The translations under genes and the position numbers were made by a program. The notes beneath the pieces are model-generated. The model searched no databases. It had not been told where the DNA came from and saw only the letters and a list, made by a program, of their open reading frames with translations. From Dromaius novaehollandiae (Eukaryota; Chordata; Aves; Casuariiformes; Dromaiidae), in contig NC_088099.1 in NCBI RefSeq assembly GCF_036370855.1, positions 28,487,501-28,551,500 of the forward strand: DNA of 64,000 nucleotides, in the 5' to 3' direction. Shown here one piece after another: positions 1 to 12,800 of the stretch; position 1 is the first letter of the stretch; each line of letters starts with the position of its first letter.

Positions 1-3000
1 GATCTAGAAATTGATAGTTTGCTTTAAAATGCAAAAACAAAAATTTTCTCTTAAAAACAAAGGCCCATACGCTGTGTCTTACTGGGATAATAAAAACCTA
101 TAGGTACCTGTTAGCATCAGAAATACTGTATTCTGAATGCTTGCTGGAATAAACAATTCTGGATTATGGGTTAGTGTAAAGCAGAAAAATTGGGATAACT
201 TTGAAAACTCTGACTCAATATTTGATGTTATTAGGACTTTTTGCATTCAAGTATGTTTTGAATTCCATCTATATAGCAAAGATAATTGCATTGAAAATAG
301 GAATAGCTTGTAAAAAGTCTGTCTGCTGTGAGCAGTGAAAAAAATCCAAGTAAACATTATGCATCTCTGCATACATCTCTGTCCTGTGTATGCACATTGA
401 CACCAGACATTCATATTTTACTTGGAGAAGAGTGCTTTAAATCCTGCTGAGTAAAGCCCCCTATTGGCATAGCACCTGGTACTGTGATTAATAAGACAGA
501 ATTTATGCACACTGAGTTTTGGCACTAGTGTTTTCATTATGTGTTTCTCAGTAACGCATCATACCTTCCCAAGGAACAGCATCTCAGTCAGACGCACCTT
601 TTATTTTTCTTCTTCCTCCTCCCCTGCTCCTGGAAACTGTCCAGACTTCATGCCATCTTCCTTAGTGTTGTCTACAGATTTGTTTTGCATCAGATCCAAC
701 CAAACTCCACTCCAAGCTTGCAAAGTAATGAGTCAGTCATTTGACCAATGTTAAAAGACTGGAAAAAAGACCTGGCAAAACAAACTGTGCTTGGGGTACC
801 TGTAAGAAGACTGGAATAGGAACTTGAAAAAGGGCAAAGTGAAGAGAACAGTAACTCAAATCCTACATATAACTTTCAGAGTAAGTCACTCTTGAAGTAA
901 CCCACGTTGCCAAAGAGTAATAAGATAGCTAACCACATCTGAGCTACTTCTGCTCATTCCCTTTCTCCCCCTGCACTTCAGGGGCACTTTCCCCTACCCT
1001 CTCCTTCTGTGAAGGTTTGTAATCTGCCTGCTTCACCTGCATTGTGATAAATGAGAGTTCTCACAGATAATTTTCATTAGGCCAGCAGGTCCCCGTCAGC
1101 ACTCTCAGTCTCTTGCAGACTGTTATTAGGATGAAAGTTCTTAATTGAAAATAATTTCAAAGCAATTTTTATGACTTCTGATGATCGTTTCAGTGACAGT
1201 GAATGGTTGAAGTCCTGCCATTTGAAAAACTCTCTTCTGTAGTTCCTTTTGGTCTCCTTTCATTTTGGGGATATAATAAGCTTAATGTCACTTAAAGCTG
1301 CCAAAGGAAGAGGGGTTTCCTAGCCTCAGTGGAACTCCTTTTGCACAGTCACAGCAACATCTCACACTTGCAAGAAGTTGTTTCATTTTCCAGCTCATAC
1401 CTTTCCTTCAGCTTGGTCAGAGACAACTATCTTCTATCCTACCCACTCTGCCACATCCACACTCTGCTTCCCTTTCCCAGGCTTTGCAAACATTGCTGTC
1501 AACAGCATCCATTCTTGATTTGGCAAAGGTGCTCAGTTTAGCAGAGTACAGCGTCCTGGTTAACTTGATCAGAAGGAAGACTTAATTGAAGAGAACTGTC
1601 TATGCATGCTATATGAAAAGAATTCTGTGCTCTTCTTCTGATCAAAGTGATACTTTTTCCTAATCAAATCATTAAGATACCTGAGTGATTTACTACCAAA
1701 AGAAGCTTCTGTAGATACATACACTTGTGGGGTTTTGTATGTTAGGGTTTGTTTTGGTTTGGTTTTTTTTACCTTTGGTAAAGAAGTCACCTGAAACACA
1801 AGGCAAAGTGCACTTCAGGCCTCTCTCATCTCTCTTGAGGGTGCCCCCCTTTGCAACAAGGCTCACTTTCTGTCCCTTGCTCTGGGTAGAGCCATATGGT
1901 CCAGCTACTTTTGGAATGGATTTCTGGATTGCACTCCCAAGTTCTCAACAGGCCTAAACTGATTTTGGCATCTATCACAAGTTTCTTAATGCTGGTACAA
2001 ATTGGCAGGGATATATAAACAGCGCTTAAATATTTTGCTTTGATTTATTCTTCAAAGATATAAAGCACTGCATAGGAAAGAATAAAAATTATGGAAGATC
2101 TGCATACATGGATCCTGCACTGATATTGTTCTTTCTTGCCCACTTCTACAAATTTTCTTTGTCCCAGCTAATTCCAACTCTCTGTAAGAAACAGTCCTTT
2201 CTAACTGCTGCTGCCTCTTTGTCAGCAATACATGCTGGTTGCCTCTGGCCAGTTACTCAACCGCTCCTGCATATTTGCGATGTAAGATCCTCTTTGATGG
2301 TAAATTCAGCTTTGAGAAATGTAAATCATTCTTACCCAATGGAGCAAAGCAGGCGGTATTCCCCAAGTGATGGTTCCTTACACCGTTTCCTTGAGGAGTC
2401 TCATTTTGCTGCTGTTTCATTTCCTGTGGGTTTGCCCCTTTACATGCTGCTCTTGATTTAGCTCTTGACAGTTCAAGATTAATATCTGATAACCTATGAG
2501 GTCATATGATATTGGTTTTTTTTAAACAAACAAAAACCTACTACAGGCGGCTTCCTTGTTCTATGCATAGCAATGAGAAGCTTCTGTTTCAGCGCAGCAC
2601 GTGCTTGGGCCCACCACTCATGATGGAGTTGTACTGTGGAGCACTAGTTTAGTACTGGTGTGTTCAAGGCTTCTTCATCCAGTCTCTTATTGATGAGAAA
2701 ATACGTAGAAGTTTTCTCATCAGTAGCCAAGAGTCTGTCTCAGTAATAATGTTTCTAAAGGGAGGGAAAGCCTTGGGACAAACAGTGTCCCAAGGAGACA
2801 GCTCAAGAAGTGCTTACCCCTGGAGTCATTGAAAACGTAAATATGCATCAGTTCAGTTGGAATGGGGACTTTGTACAAGATGGATAGAGCTGGGACGAAG
2901 TCTCTTTGCCTCATGTTCTGTAGGACAAGACTGTTGACTTGTGGTTCTGTTGTGACTGGGTCCAATTCTTCGGCTGATATCTAAGCTAAAAGTTGGCGGT

Positions 3001-6000
3001 TTAAAGGCATGATACTTAGAAACGTGGTAGATGGAGTTTATCCTTACAAGTCAGTACAGCAAGAGAGAACTGTTTAGCTACCCCAAGAGGATTTAATCTT
3101 CAAGGGCATCACAAACTGTGAGCAGACTGATGAAATAGTAGTTGGAAACAACTGTAGCTTAAGCAGATGTTAGTCACTTTGGCAATAAACCTCAAAAAAG
3201 GAGCAAAAGGCTTTTCATGTTCAACTGGGCTGATATAGTGAACCTTGTATAATACCTATTTCACCCTAACACTTTCTACCAAAAGTGTAAATACTGATTG
3301 AGAAAGTTGGTACACTGATCAGTGTACTGGTACAGGATTAACTATGGATGTTGTTGTTCAGAGGTGAGGAGCTGTATTTCCTGGACTACCTGGCTTTTTT
3401 CAAAGCCTAGCTCATCGTTGCGAGCCCTAGTATGCGAACTTGACTTTGTGAGCAAGATGTCTTAATTGAACCCTGTGGCTCAGAAAAGGATGGTAAGTAA
3501 CCTCTTCAAGAACAGTCCTTGGATCCTGTTGTAAAACTTGTAATGATGCAAAATGCAAACCTCTTAAGATGGAGTTGTATGAAGCAAAAAGCTGTTCTTA
3601 TCATAAATTCCATAAGTCTTTTGCTTACTCATTTCAGTGTGAAAGTAGATGCTCTAAGCATCCTTTAGATTGGCATTGACAGACACCGCATAGGTACATG
3701 CCTTCTAGTGACTGTGGGTATTTTTGTTTCTTAAGCAAGCTTTTATTTGAGATTCCTGGTCGGGTCCTGGAGAGAAGAGGAAGATCTCGTAACTATATGC
3801 CAAACTGCATGCATCTGGTGCCATTTGAATTCATAGCCTACTCCGACCAATTAAATACTTCCTATAGGAAGTAACATCAGGTACTACCTCCTGTACCATA
3901 AGGAATGAATCACTGTATTTTTGGCATACAAGGCTATATGCATCCTTTGTTCTTGCCTTTACTTACAAAAAGCAGTTTTCTACAGCTACTTTCTGCATTG
4001 TTTCAGTGCTCTTCACTTCCAGAAAAGCCATAATTTAAGGTATGCCTTAAGCTACCATTTTGCTGCAGAAGGGAGAAATTCTGCCCTTCTGCCTCTGATG
4101 AGTTGTTTCTGCTCCTTCATCTTGTCCTCTACCACATCCTTGCAAGTGGTTTACATGGCAAACTGAAACAAATCCAGCTTAAAACTAAACCAGGAAAAAA
4201 AAAGTTTTTTGGTAGCAGTACTGGCTTGCTTGGTAGAGTGGTGGTGTAAGAGATCTTCCTCCCAAGCCGTGCTTTGATCCTGAGTGAGAACAAATGCTAT
4301 TTGGCCTTCAGAGGTATACATAGCCTTAAAAATACACTTGGATAATTCGCAAGAATTTAGGAAGTCAGTCTTCTTACGAAGGTGGCTGGCACAGAAAGTC
4401 ACTAATTTGCATTGAATTTGCTGTTTTGTAATGGGAGCCTGCATATACAAATCTGTATGTCTTACCTGCCTAGATAAGCTTCATGTCCGTTACAAAGAAC
4501 ATGTTTTACCATATGAGCTAGCAAGAGGCAGCGTCAGGAGAATGGAGTGTACCCTGTGTGACTTCCTGTCCATGCTGGCCTTGGATACAATTACTGAATG
4601 TCGCTGGGTTGACCTGTGTGGGTCTGGGTTCTTCTACAATTATTTTTAGGTCCCTCTCATTTTGCTCCATTTACCTGCTCCATAGTGCCACTAGCTTTGC
4701 TCTGCTGTTTTTCAATTAGTTACTTGTTTTTCTTTTTCTTTTTCTTTTTTTTTTTAACCTTTAGTGTGTTATATGGGGTCTGTCTTTGGAGGGGTAATAT
4801 CTATTCCCTCTCTGGCTGTACCAGATTTGAAATGCCTATTTTCTTATGGTTAAAAAAATGTAAAATTTGCATCAGTTTTTTTTTCCTGCCCGTTTCATGC
4901 AGTCTCCATGTCAAGGCAGTTGAAGACAAACAGTAACTGCTATGTTTCAGCCTTCTAGATATTTCCATTGATAACTTTTAAAATTCTAAATTTAAAATTT
5001 CAGAAGTCAAGAGGAAACATTCATTATTTTTGCAAAATGACAAATCTGTGTAGCTGCACAAACTGTGGATTTCCCATATCAGCAGTGTTTCACGGGAGTG
5101 TTTTGGATGATTATATCACTTGTAACTTGTATTTCACTCAGTAAACTCTTTGGCACTTTCTGCATTTTCCAAAAAACTGTCTTGCATGAAAAGAGCAAAG
5201 CGAAAGAAGATGGGTTTAAAGAACTCGATATTTCAGCCAACTGAATAGAGGATAAAGGTCTAAATTGCACGCTTAGGCTTATTTAAATAGGTATTGAAAA
5301 ACTGTCATTGGCCAAAAACTGGTTCTTTTACATAATTGCTGTTGAGCTGTCAATGATAAACACGGTCCTCTGCTCCTCGTTTCCTAAGAGAATATACAAT
5401 CTGCTTTTGTTTTCTGTTGTTACAATTTAATGGTTCAAGACTTTTTTTAAAGGGGGGGGGAGGCAGGTAGAATACTTAGTCTATCCAGTTATTGTGCTTG
5501 TCCTCTGCACTGCTGAAAAAAATGATTCGTCCTGGACAGTGACAGTTTATTTTGAAGCAACTGCTTGGGATGCCTTTATAGAAGCACTATGTTTTTAGAA
5601 AATACAGGATTTTAAAAAAAAACCTTTGTCTGCCCTAGTCATGTTACTTTTACTTGTTTACTTACAGGTATTTACTCAGAAACAGTAAACAAAGTTCATA
5701 TCATGAAAGCTGTATTATTTAAACTTTTGACTTGAGTATTTTTTGCAGAACTACAGCTTGTATTGAGAGCATGCATCTTAAAGTTGCAGGTAGGTTTTGA
5801 ATATGGCCACTGAAGTAAACTTCTTTCCCAAAGAACAGCTTCCCTCAGTGCATAAATATATCTCCTCTCTAAATGATTTAGTATAGCTAAATTAGAATTG
5901 TATTAAGAGAGCTAGGAGTGTATAGACTCTAAAGGCATCCTGTTCCTTCAAAAAGTATTTTTATCATTACTGTTTCCAGTTTTGTCTTTATTGGCTGAAA

Positions 6001-8308
6001 AGCATTTTTTCATTACCTTATACCTGATCAGTACCTGACTGAAGAGGAAGTATCTTGTTATTTCTCAGAATTAGCTTCTGAAAGATGACTGTTGCACAAA
6101 AATTTTAAGTCCGGTTCTTAAAATCTTTGGTTAGCTTAAAAACAGAATGAAAACTTCCACCGCCACTTCCTTTTCCCTCAGTGAGGTGTTTGCAATACAA
6201 ACATTGCAGGTTAGGCCAATTGGCCTTGTGTGCTGTGGCAAATGTTTGTCTTGTGACTTTCACTTTCTCTGTCTCGCGTGCTGCCTCCCTGTAACCTCTT
6301 TTAAGAGATGGGAGAGCTGAAGAGTGTAGGCAGTGTTTGTGCAGGAGGGCTTTGATGATGGCTATCTGTTTGCACATAGATATCCCAGTCTTGGAGCAAC
6401 ACTGCAAAAGGTGAGAGGGAAGGGGAAAACAAGGGTAATGTTTGGACTCTGCATAGGAAATTTGGGGTGAAGAGTGAGATGCCCTGCCAAAACAAGCAAA
6501 CAAAACAAAAAAACAACAGCAACAAAAAAACAACTGCCGTGTCAGTATTTGAGGAAGTGTCGCATTTGTTGCAGCTGGTCCATTTGTTTTGGTGGGGGGT
6601 GTTTTTAGCTTGGTTATGTTCTGGGTATTATTGCGCAAGTTGTGTCATGGCATTTGGGGCTATTGTGCTCATTAGAAATGCATGAAAAAGTGCAGTGCGC
6701 ATGTGTTTGAGTAGCATTGGGATATTATTAGCTTTTTCAGCAATATAGGAGGAAATGTGAGCTGAGGGTACTCAAGAAAACTGAATTTTGATTTTCCCTT
6801 TGCACAATTTGTGTTGTGAATCCTGACAACCACTTAGTTGAGGTTCTAGTAAAAGCAGTCGACTTTAAAAAGCTTAACTTTTATATCAGAGCTGCAGAAG
6901 GTTGCTTGCATTCGATCACTAAGAAATATTTCTAGTCAGGAGCCTCCTGTTTCTTCAGAAGGAACATTTGTTGCTGAGGGCAGTTGAAAGCTTAACTTGT
7001 GGCTGTGAAGAACATTCTGCGCATGGGGGGAACTGCGCTAGGGCTTTAGCTCTGCCTTTCGAAATCTCTTGGCAGACAGCAAAAGTTGGAAAAGCTCTGA
7101 TCAGCAGAAAAAAAGCATCTTCTGCAGTGACAACTGAATGATCTTTTCATGTTTTCTCCTGCTATTTAGGACCCTTTGAGCAGTAAAGAATCAGGTCTCC
7201 TTCAGCTTGTCTTTATGGCTCAACTTTTCAGCAGCAGCAGAGGGTTGACCTGGTCACCCAGGAATGATTTTTAGTTGGAGAAAGCTGAGTTGAAGGTATT
7301 CTTCTTGTCACAGCCAGAATACTGAGATATGGGTGGATTATCAAAAGAAACTGCTTGCTTTTTTTAGTGCTTAGGATGTGCTAGGAGAGAAGGCTTTCGC
7401 TTGCAGCCAATACAAAGTTGCAAAGACAGTTACTAAGCTGCATGCGAGAAACATCCCCCACAAAAACTGCTCCCTTTTCCCTCCATTCCCATGTTCATTT
7501 CTCACAAGGATTTTAACCCTGAATAAGAAGCCTGTCCATATTATTTGTATCAGATAGTGGCTAATAACATTAATCTCCTTCTCTCTCTTAAATGCCTGCA
7601 TTGGAACAGAAAGTTTATCAGTAAATGAAATGAGACGACCAGGGGGATAGGGTAGAAAAAGTGAGACTAGAGAGAATGATATTTTGAGGACAAATGGGGT
7701 GAAGACAAGGAGAAGAGGAAGATATAGTAGAAAGTAGCCAAAAAGAAATGGCGAGGGAAAAAAGTAGACCCAGCAGAAGCTAGAAAGATGTAAATCAAAT
7801 CAATAACATGTAATAACAGTATTTTAATCAAATACTCACATACTTGCTGGCTAATAAATATTTATCCTCAGAAAGTGCAAGTTGTCTTGGTCTGCTTGTT
7901 TTTTTAACAGTATAAAGAAAAACTTCGGCTTAGCCCTGGCGGTGATACCAATAAAAGTGTAGAATAGATTGTGCAGTGTGGATAAGTGGATGTTGTACAT
8001 GTGAAGAAACATGTTGGGTTCTAGAGCTGTATGTACTCTGTTCCAAAACAAGCACAGCCAAGTCCCCAGTGCTTAACCATGGTGGGTGTTAGTACTTAAT
8101 ACAAAAATAGAAGAATGTGTAACAGATAATATGTACTGTATAATGAAGTTCCATCAATATTTTTAAACCTTTTATAACTCTTGTTTTGTGTTATTTGGTC
8201 AATTTTAGTGCTGGTAAAATACTGTTCAGAAGGTTTATTCTGATAGTTTCAGCCATATTCCTAGAACAGTGCGTCTTAGTGGTGGTGTTCTCTTATTAAG
8301 TGACCTGC
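1..8308. other. probable ZNRF2 large intron, 5' part
   Basis: No coding exon could be supported in this stretch on either strand. The open frames are short, start at arbitrary ATGs, lack splice context and resemble no family I know. The ZNRF2 exon at 14107 needs an upstream exon ending in an Asn codon plus a G, after the zinc-finger segment of the family. I looked for that sequence here and did not find it, so the stretch is most simply intron. It is AT-rich with homopolymer runs, for example a T run near 4737-4756 and a G run near 5452-5461. A purine-rich tract lies at about 7630-7795. Confidence 0.6.
8304..8308. repeat. left target-site duplication of the solo LTR
   Basis: CCTGC lies directly before the TG terminus of the LTR and recurs at 9567-9571 directly after the CA terminus. 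The match extends by one more A if the terminal A of the LTR is counted on the right side, but then the LTR would lack its CA end. Confidence 0.7.
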
Positions 8309-8597
8309 TGTCGCGGCCCGAAAGGAGTCGTTCAGGACGACCTCCCTCCCCTTAGGACCAACGACCAAGTTTGTGATGCCCTTGGACTGAATTAAGGTGA
8401 AACGACACCAGCCAACCAGTTTTAAGATTTATTAACACAAAGATAAGGCATGTGGTCAAATAGGATAACTCAATGGCGAATACTGCAACTAGCTAGACAA
8501 GTCCTGTGCCACTCATTTCAAACAGATCTTACCAACATTCAACAAAAGAGAGGGAAAAAGAGAGAAAAAAAGGGGGGGGGGGGAGAGAGGGGGGGGG

Positions 8598-8634
<37 letters not shown>

Positions 8635-9566
8635 TCACTACCCGTGGATCCGGCGGCGTCCCGTCGGTCCCCTTCCTTTGGGAGCCCCGGCGGTGTGGGG
8701 GGGGGGGGGGCACTCCCGTCTGGCGGTAGGTGGGTCCTCTTCACCCTGGGTGTAAGTTTTGGCGATGCGCATGCAGTAATTACAACTCGAGCAGGGTCCG
8801 ACCCTAGGTTCCCGCTGAAAAGCTCGGAGCCAAATCAAGGCAAATAAAATAAATAAATTGTAATGACACGCGTGCAGTGGTTACAGCTCGAGTTGGGTGC
8901 CACCGAAGAGGGACCTCGAACAAAGAAATCCCTGGGCAATTATAGCTTTTTCAAATTAAGTTTCCCACCCCCCACGTGGTAGTTCAGACCAATAGTAATT
9001 TTGGGGTCTGGGGTCTCCTGCTCCTTATTGGGTCTCATCGTTGTTCCTAGGCAGGCTATTTCTTTTCTCCCTTATCTTTACTGTTGCAGTTTCTGCCGAC
9101 GGGTGTGTCTTCATTCCTCGCGTCCCGCCATCATCTCTCAAGGTCCTGACAAAGAGGTGGTAACTCCAGCAATTAGCACTGTTTCAGCGGTGCACAGGAA
9201 TGCAAATTGCTGGTAACTCCCTTGTCATTCCCACCTGCACCAGCTCTGGGCCCCTTTCTCACTGAACTAGGGAGTGCGGCCTAAGGCTTCAGCGAATTTA
9301 GCCACTCATGCTAAGCAAGTTTCATAGAAGTTGTTCTAAAAACAGCAATAATTTACAGTCCAGGTCCCAAAGTCTCTGCCCGATTGTGGTCTGGTTCAGC
9401 GCAGGCTTGGTGTGTCCTGGGTGGTCGCAGGGAGACCATTTCAGGGGTTGCAGCAGCTTAGTCCTGTTTCCACCAGGGACAGATGGCTTGTTCGGGGTTA
9501 TGGTTTGCTTGCACCTTATGTACCAAGAAATGTTTAAGGCAAAAGTTCACTCATCTGTCCACCACA
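8309..9566 (-). mobile_element. solo LTR of an ERVL-like endogenous retrovirus
   Basis: The block is bounded by TG at 8309 and CA at 9566 and flanked by the direct repeat CCTGC (8304-8308 and 9567-9571), a 5-bp target duplication. That length fits ERVL-type elements. Read on the minus strand it begins TGTGGTGG and ends CCGCGACA, has a TATA-like ATAATT near 8940 and an AATAAA signal at 8428-8433, about 120 nt before its 3' end, as expected for U3-R-U5 order. There is no internal retroviral coding sequence and no second LTR, so it is a solo LTR left by recombination. It contains purine and G-run simple repeats (8548-8632, 8697-8711). Orientation is inferred from the poly(A) signal. Confidence 0.75.
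8548..8632. repeat. purine simple repeat, G runs then (GAAA)n
   Basis: Inside the LTR: mixed A and G, then long G runs, then a run of GAAA units at about 8598-8630. The opposite strand is a pyrimidine tract. A second G run follows at about 8697-8711. These are low-complexity sequences prone to length variation and assembly error. Confidence 0.9.
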
Positions 9567-9571
9567 CCTGC
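9567..9571. repeat. right target-site duplication of the solo LTR
   Basis: CCTGC directly after the CA terminus of the LTR, identical to 8304-8308. Confidence 0.7.
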
Positions 9572-9632
9572 AACAGCAACTTCCACATATATTTAAGCTT
9601 TTAAATTTTTGAAACGATATGGATATTTAAAA

Positions 9633-9720
9633 ACCATGTCATAATGGATCAGCTCAAAGGTCCATCTAGCTTGGTGTTTGTTTCCGCTAAATGTCTAGAG
9701 AGAAATAAAATATTGCAACA
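9633..9720. mobile_element. possible ancient CR1-like LINE relic
   Basis: The phrase ATGGATCAGCTCAAAGGTCC, followed by CATCTAGCTTGGTGTTTGTT, resembles the diverged motif 'GGATCAGACCAAAGGTCCATCTAGCCCAGTATCCTGTCTC' common in old reptile and bird CR1-type repeats, as I remember it. Boundaries are approximate and no target duplication is visible. Confidence 0.4.
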
Positions 9721-9810
9721 TTGAAGTGGTATCTCCACAAGTACTATCACAGCCTCCATGATCTGTGGTGCAGGGGTTTCCTGAGCCTGGGGCATTATCT
9801 ATCAGTGTTT

Positions 9811-9843
9811 AAAAAGAAAAAAAAAAAAAAAAAAAAGAAAGAA
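9811..9843. repeat. poly(A) run
   Basis: About 25 A with one G, then GAAAGAAA, about 250 bases past the LTR. It could be the tail of an unidentified retroposed fragment, but nothing upstream was recognised. Confidence 0.85.
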
Positions 9844-12800
9844 ACCCAAACAGCAGCAAAGACTTTAATGACTTCATCCGTAAGGTCTGCATCATCTAAA
9901 CTGCACGTGCTTTTGTGGTCCTCGGTTCAAAGATAGGATATGCCATCATGGGCATTGCCTTTAATTTTAACCATGGCTGAGTTTCTGGCTTTGGTAGTTG
10001 TTGTATACGTTTTTCAAAAGTTCTAGAAAAACTTGTTTTTAGTTGACAAAGTATGTGCAAAATTGTCAGAGTAATTCTGTTTTAATTCAGTGCTACCTAT
10101 TTTGCTACAAATGCAGGAGTGGAATAGAATTTATTTTTCATTAAGCGTAAAAGCAGGATTTTAGGAGGCAAGATGACTGACAGCCACTAGTTAAAATATT
10201 GACGTCATTAACGAGAGGTAGAGGAGGAAGAAACATTTGAGCAGACATAGGAGAGAAATACTATGCTGTTTTGCCAGATTTCATCTTTGACATTTTCATT
10301 TCAAAAGATTCATTTCATTTCAAAAGATTTCATCTTTTGATACCAGTCTCTGGCTAGTAAGTACTTGTTCACATAGCTGGGAAGGTGGAGGAGTGTTTAC
10401 CTCCTATTTGGTGCGCGCAGATGGATGTGGGGGTGTGGTGGATGTTTTGTATATGTATGCACATGTGGGTGAAGTGAAAAAATGATGCCTCTGCTTATTT
10501 CCTCTTTCTCCCCACTTCCATTTAGCTAATATACTGATACAAATGTTATGATTAAAACATTGATGAGATCCCAGACTGTTCTTTTTATATTTTTTTCTTT
10601 TTTAAACTGTTAATATATAGCTGCTGAATCACTCCATTGCAGGGAAATATGAGAAACAAAAGAACTGTTCAGACTGCAGTGGTTCAGCATAAAATAGTTT
10701 ACACATTTTTTCATAACAGATACATTTGAAAGTCATTGTTAAATGGCCCTTAAACTGACTGCCATCTGGTATAAGCCAGTGTTGGTATGGGAGAGGGCTG
10801 TGTAAAACAAGTACAGACGAAATTCTGACTGGATCCAGGTGTAACAGGTTTTTTCACTTCTTTTTCTTTATCTGGGATTGATGATCTGAATCACACAACA
10901 ATGGTCAAAATATAGTCAAACCTGAAGTGTCATAGGTCCTTAACAGCATTTGGTTTTGCTGTCGTCGGTCCGTGTGTGCGATCAATTATAAGAATAGTTG
11001 CATCAGTTTGGGCTCTATCAACGTGGTGCCAAATTGCACTTGGGCATTTCTAGGAGTTGGGTATTTTCGACTAATTTCTTCAGCGCTTACACTTTTCTCT
11101 TGCATGAGAGCCTGGGTAGGCTACGTTAAGGTAATACAAGAAGAAGGGAATGCTAACTCCTTGTTATTTAAAAGGAAGATCAAGAGCACTGAAACCTTTC
11201 AACAGAATCTTTTCTGTGTACTCCAGTAGTAGCAGACCTCTACTGTATTTTTGAGGCAGTGTTCAGTGTTCACACCTGCCCCTTTGGGCAGAGCTAGATG
11301 AAGCGTGGGGTACCTGACTCTGTCATCCCAGGAGGAAAGTCTGGGGGGAAGCCAGGCGAGAAGCAAGGTGTTTGCCCGAGACTTGTGTGGTAGGAAGGAG
11401 AGAGGGGATGCCTAGGGCCAGCATTGGCCAAAGGGAGACTAGTGGCATTCAGGGAGTATTGGAGGAAAGAAAAGGAGTCTCAGACACTTACGCCAGGGCT
11501 GGTGAGAGATAAAAATGTTTAAATTGGCATCTTGCCCTAATGTTAGCCAAAAGGTGCAGAATCTTGCAAAAATGCTCTAGCAGGAGTTCTGACCCAAGTG
11601 CTGTGCAGTCTGTGGAGTGCACGATAAGCCAGACATATACAATAAAGGATGATGTGAAAGTATCTCACAGGAATGTTTTGTCTTACGAATTTTATTTTTA
11701 TTGGACAACTTTTTAATATTTGTCTTCAAAGCTTGACTAAATGCTTCCCTCTTGAGAGTGTTGAAAATCTGAGAATTACATACATTAAATTCTACATTAT
11801 GTTTATTATATACATTTTATCTTCATGTCATTTTGTTTTGGGTATCAATTACTCATCTGGTAAAGTAACTCACTGCAAAAAATAACTTTTATTAAGTGTG
11901 CTCTGTGTATATGATACATGCTTGAGTTATTAATGGGACTTCTTCCTCTGACTCAACTGCAGGAAGAGAGTAGATCTGTTCATAGGACTCGTGGTAGAGT
12001 ACTTGTGCCAAGAGGGAGTCTAAGAGAGCAGTGTCTTGAGAGTCCCAGGAAAAGTTTAATATCTCTGTAACAGGACAATACTGTCTGTAGAGTCTTTGCC
12101 TCCTGGTGTCAGATATTAAAACATCTTTTTATACAAAAGTGGTCAAGGAAGTATTTATTCTTAGCACCCTCTTCTGGGCAAGTTCTTAGTGTCTGGACAT
12201 TTCAACGACAGATATAAGAGTTCTGAAGGTCTTTTGCATTGTTTTAAATTGTTCTTTCACATAGGCACCTCTGATATTTATGGAAGCTTCCAATTTCTGA
12301 TAGAACATCAGGAGCAATTTCTTAATATGCTCTCTGAAAATAATGTTACCATGTGTAAAATTTAAAAAATTAATTTTCTTCATTGTGGTATATTGTACCT
12401 TAATTTTTTGAATATTTTATCTTATATTGGTTTATATATGTTGGATGTTCTTCACATATCCTCGTGAAGATGCCACCTACATGGTATTATGCAGTTTTTT
12501 TAGCATAACCAACCAATGTAGTAGAGACTGGAATGAGCATTCTCTTGAAAACTGAAGCACCTGCAAGACAGCTTGCTGTAATTGTAAGGGAAATGAGATG
12601 GTCTTAATTTCATGCATCTCCATATCACCTTTTTCTACAATGGTTAGCTTTTCGGTTGTATTCTTGTCACTTGCTGCATGTTTTGAACACCATAGCAATG
12701 GGTATTGGGGGCAAATTGCTTAGAGCTGATGGTCTTTCAGTCTTAACCTGTGAATCATACTCCTCATATACAGTCACTTTGGGCTTCTTTTGATTAAGAA

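Noticed and set aside
3846-3861. 16-bp perfect palindrome ACTTCCTATAGGAAGT
   Set aside because: One such palindrome is not surprising in 64 kb, and nothing around it suggests a function.
6105-6638. 177-codon minus-strand open frame in the ZNRF2 intron
   Set aside because: Low-complexity Cys/Phe run from a poly-AAC tract, no known similarity, and no splice or promoter context.
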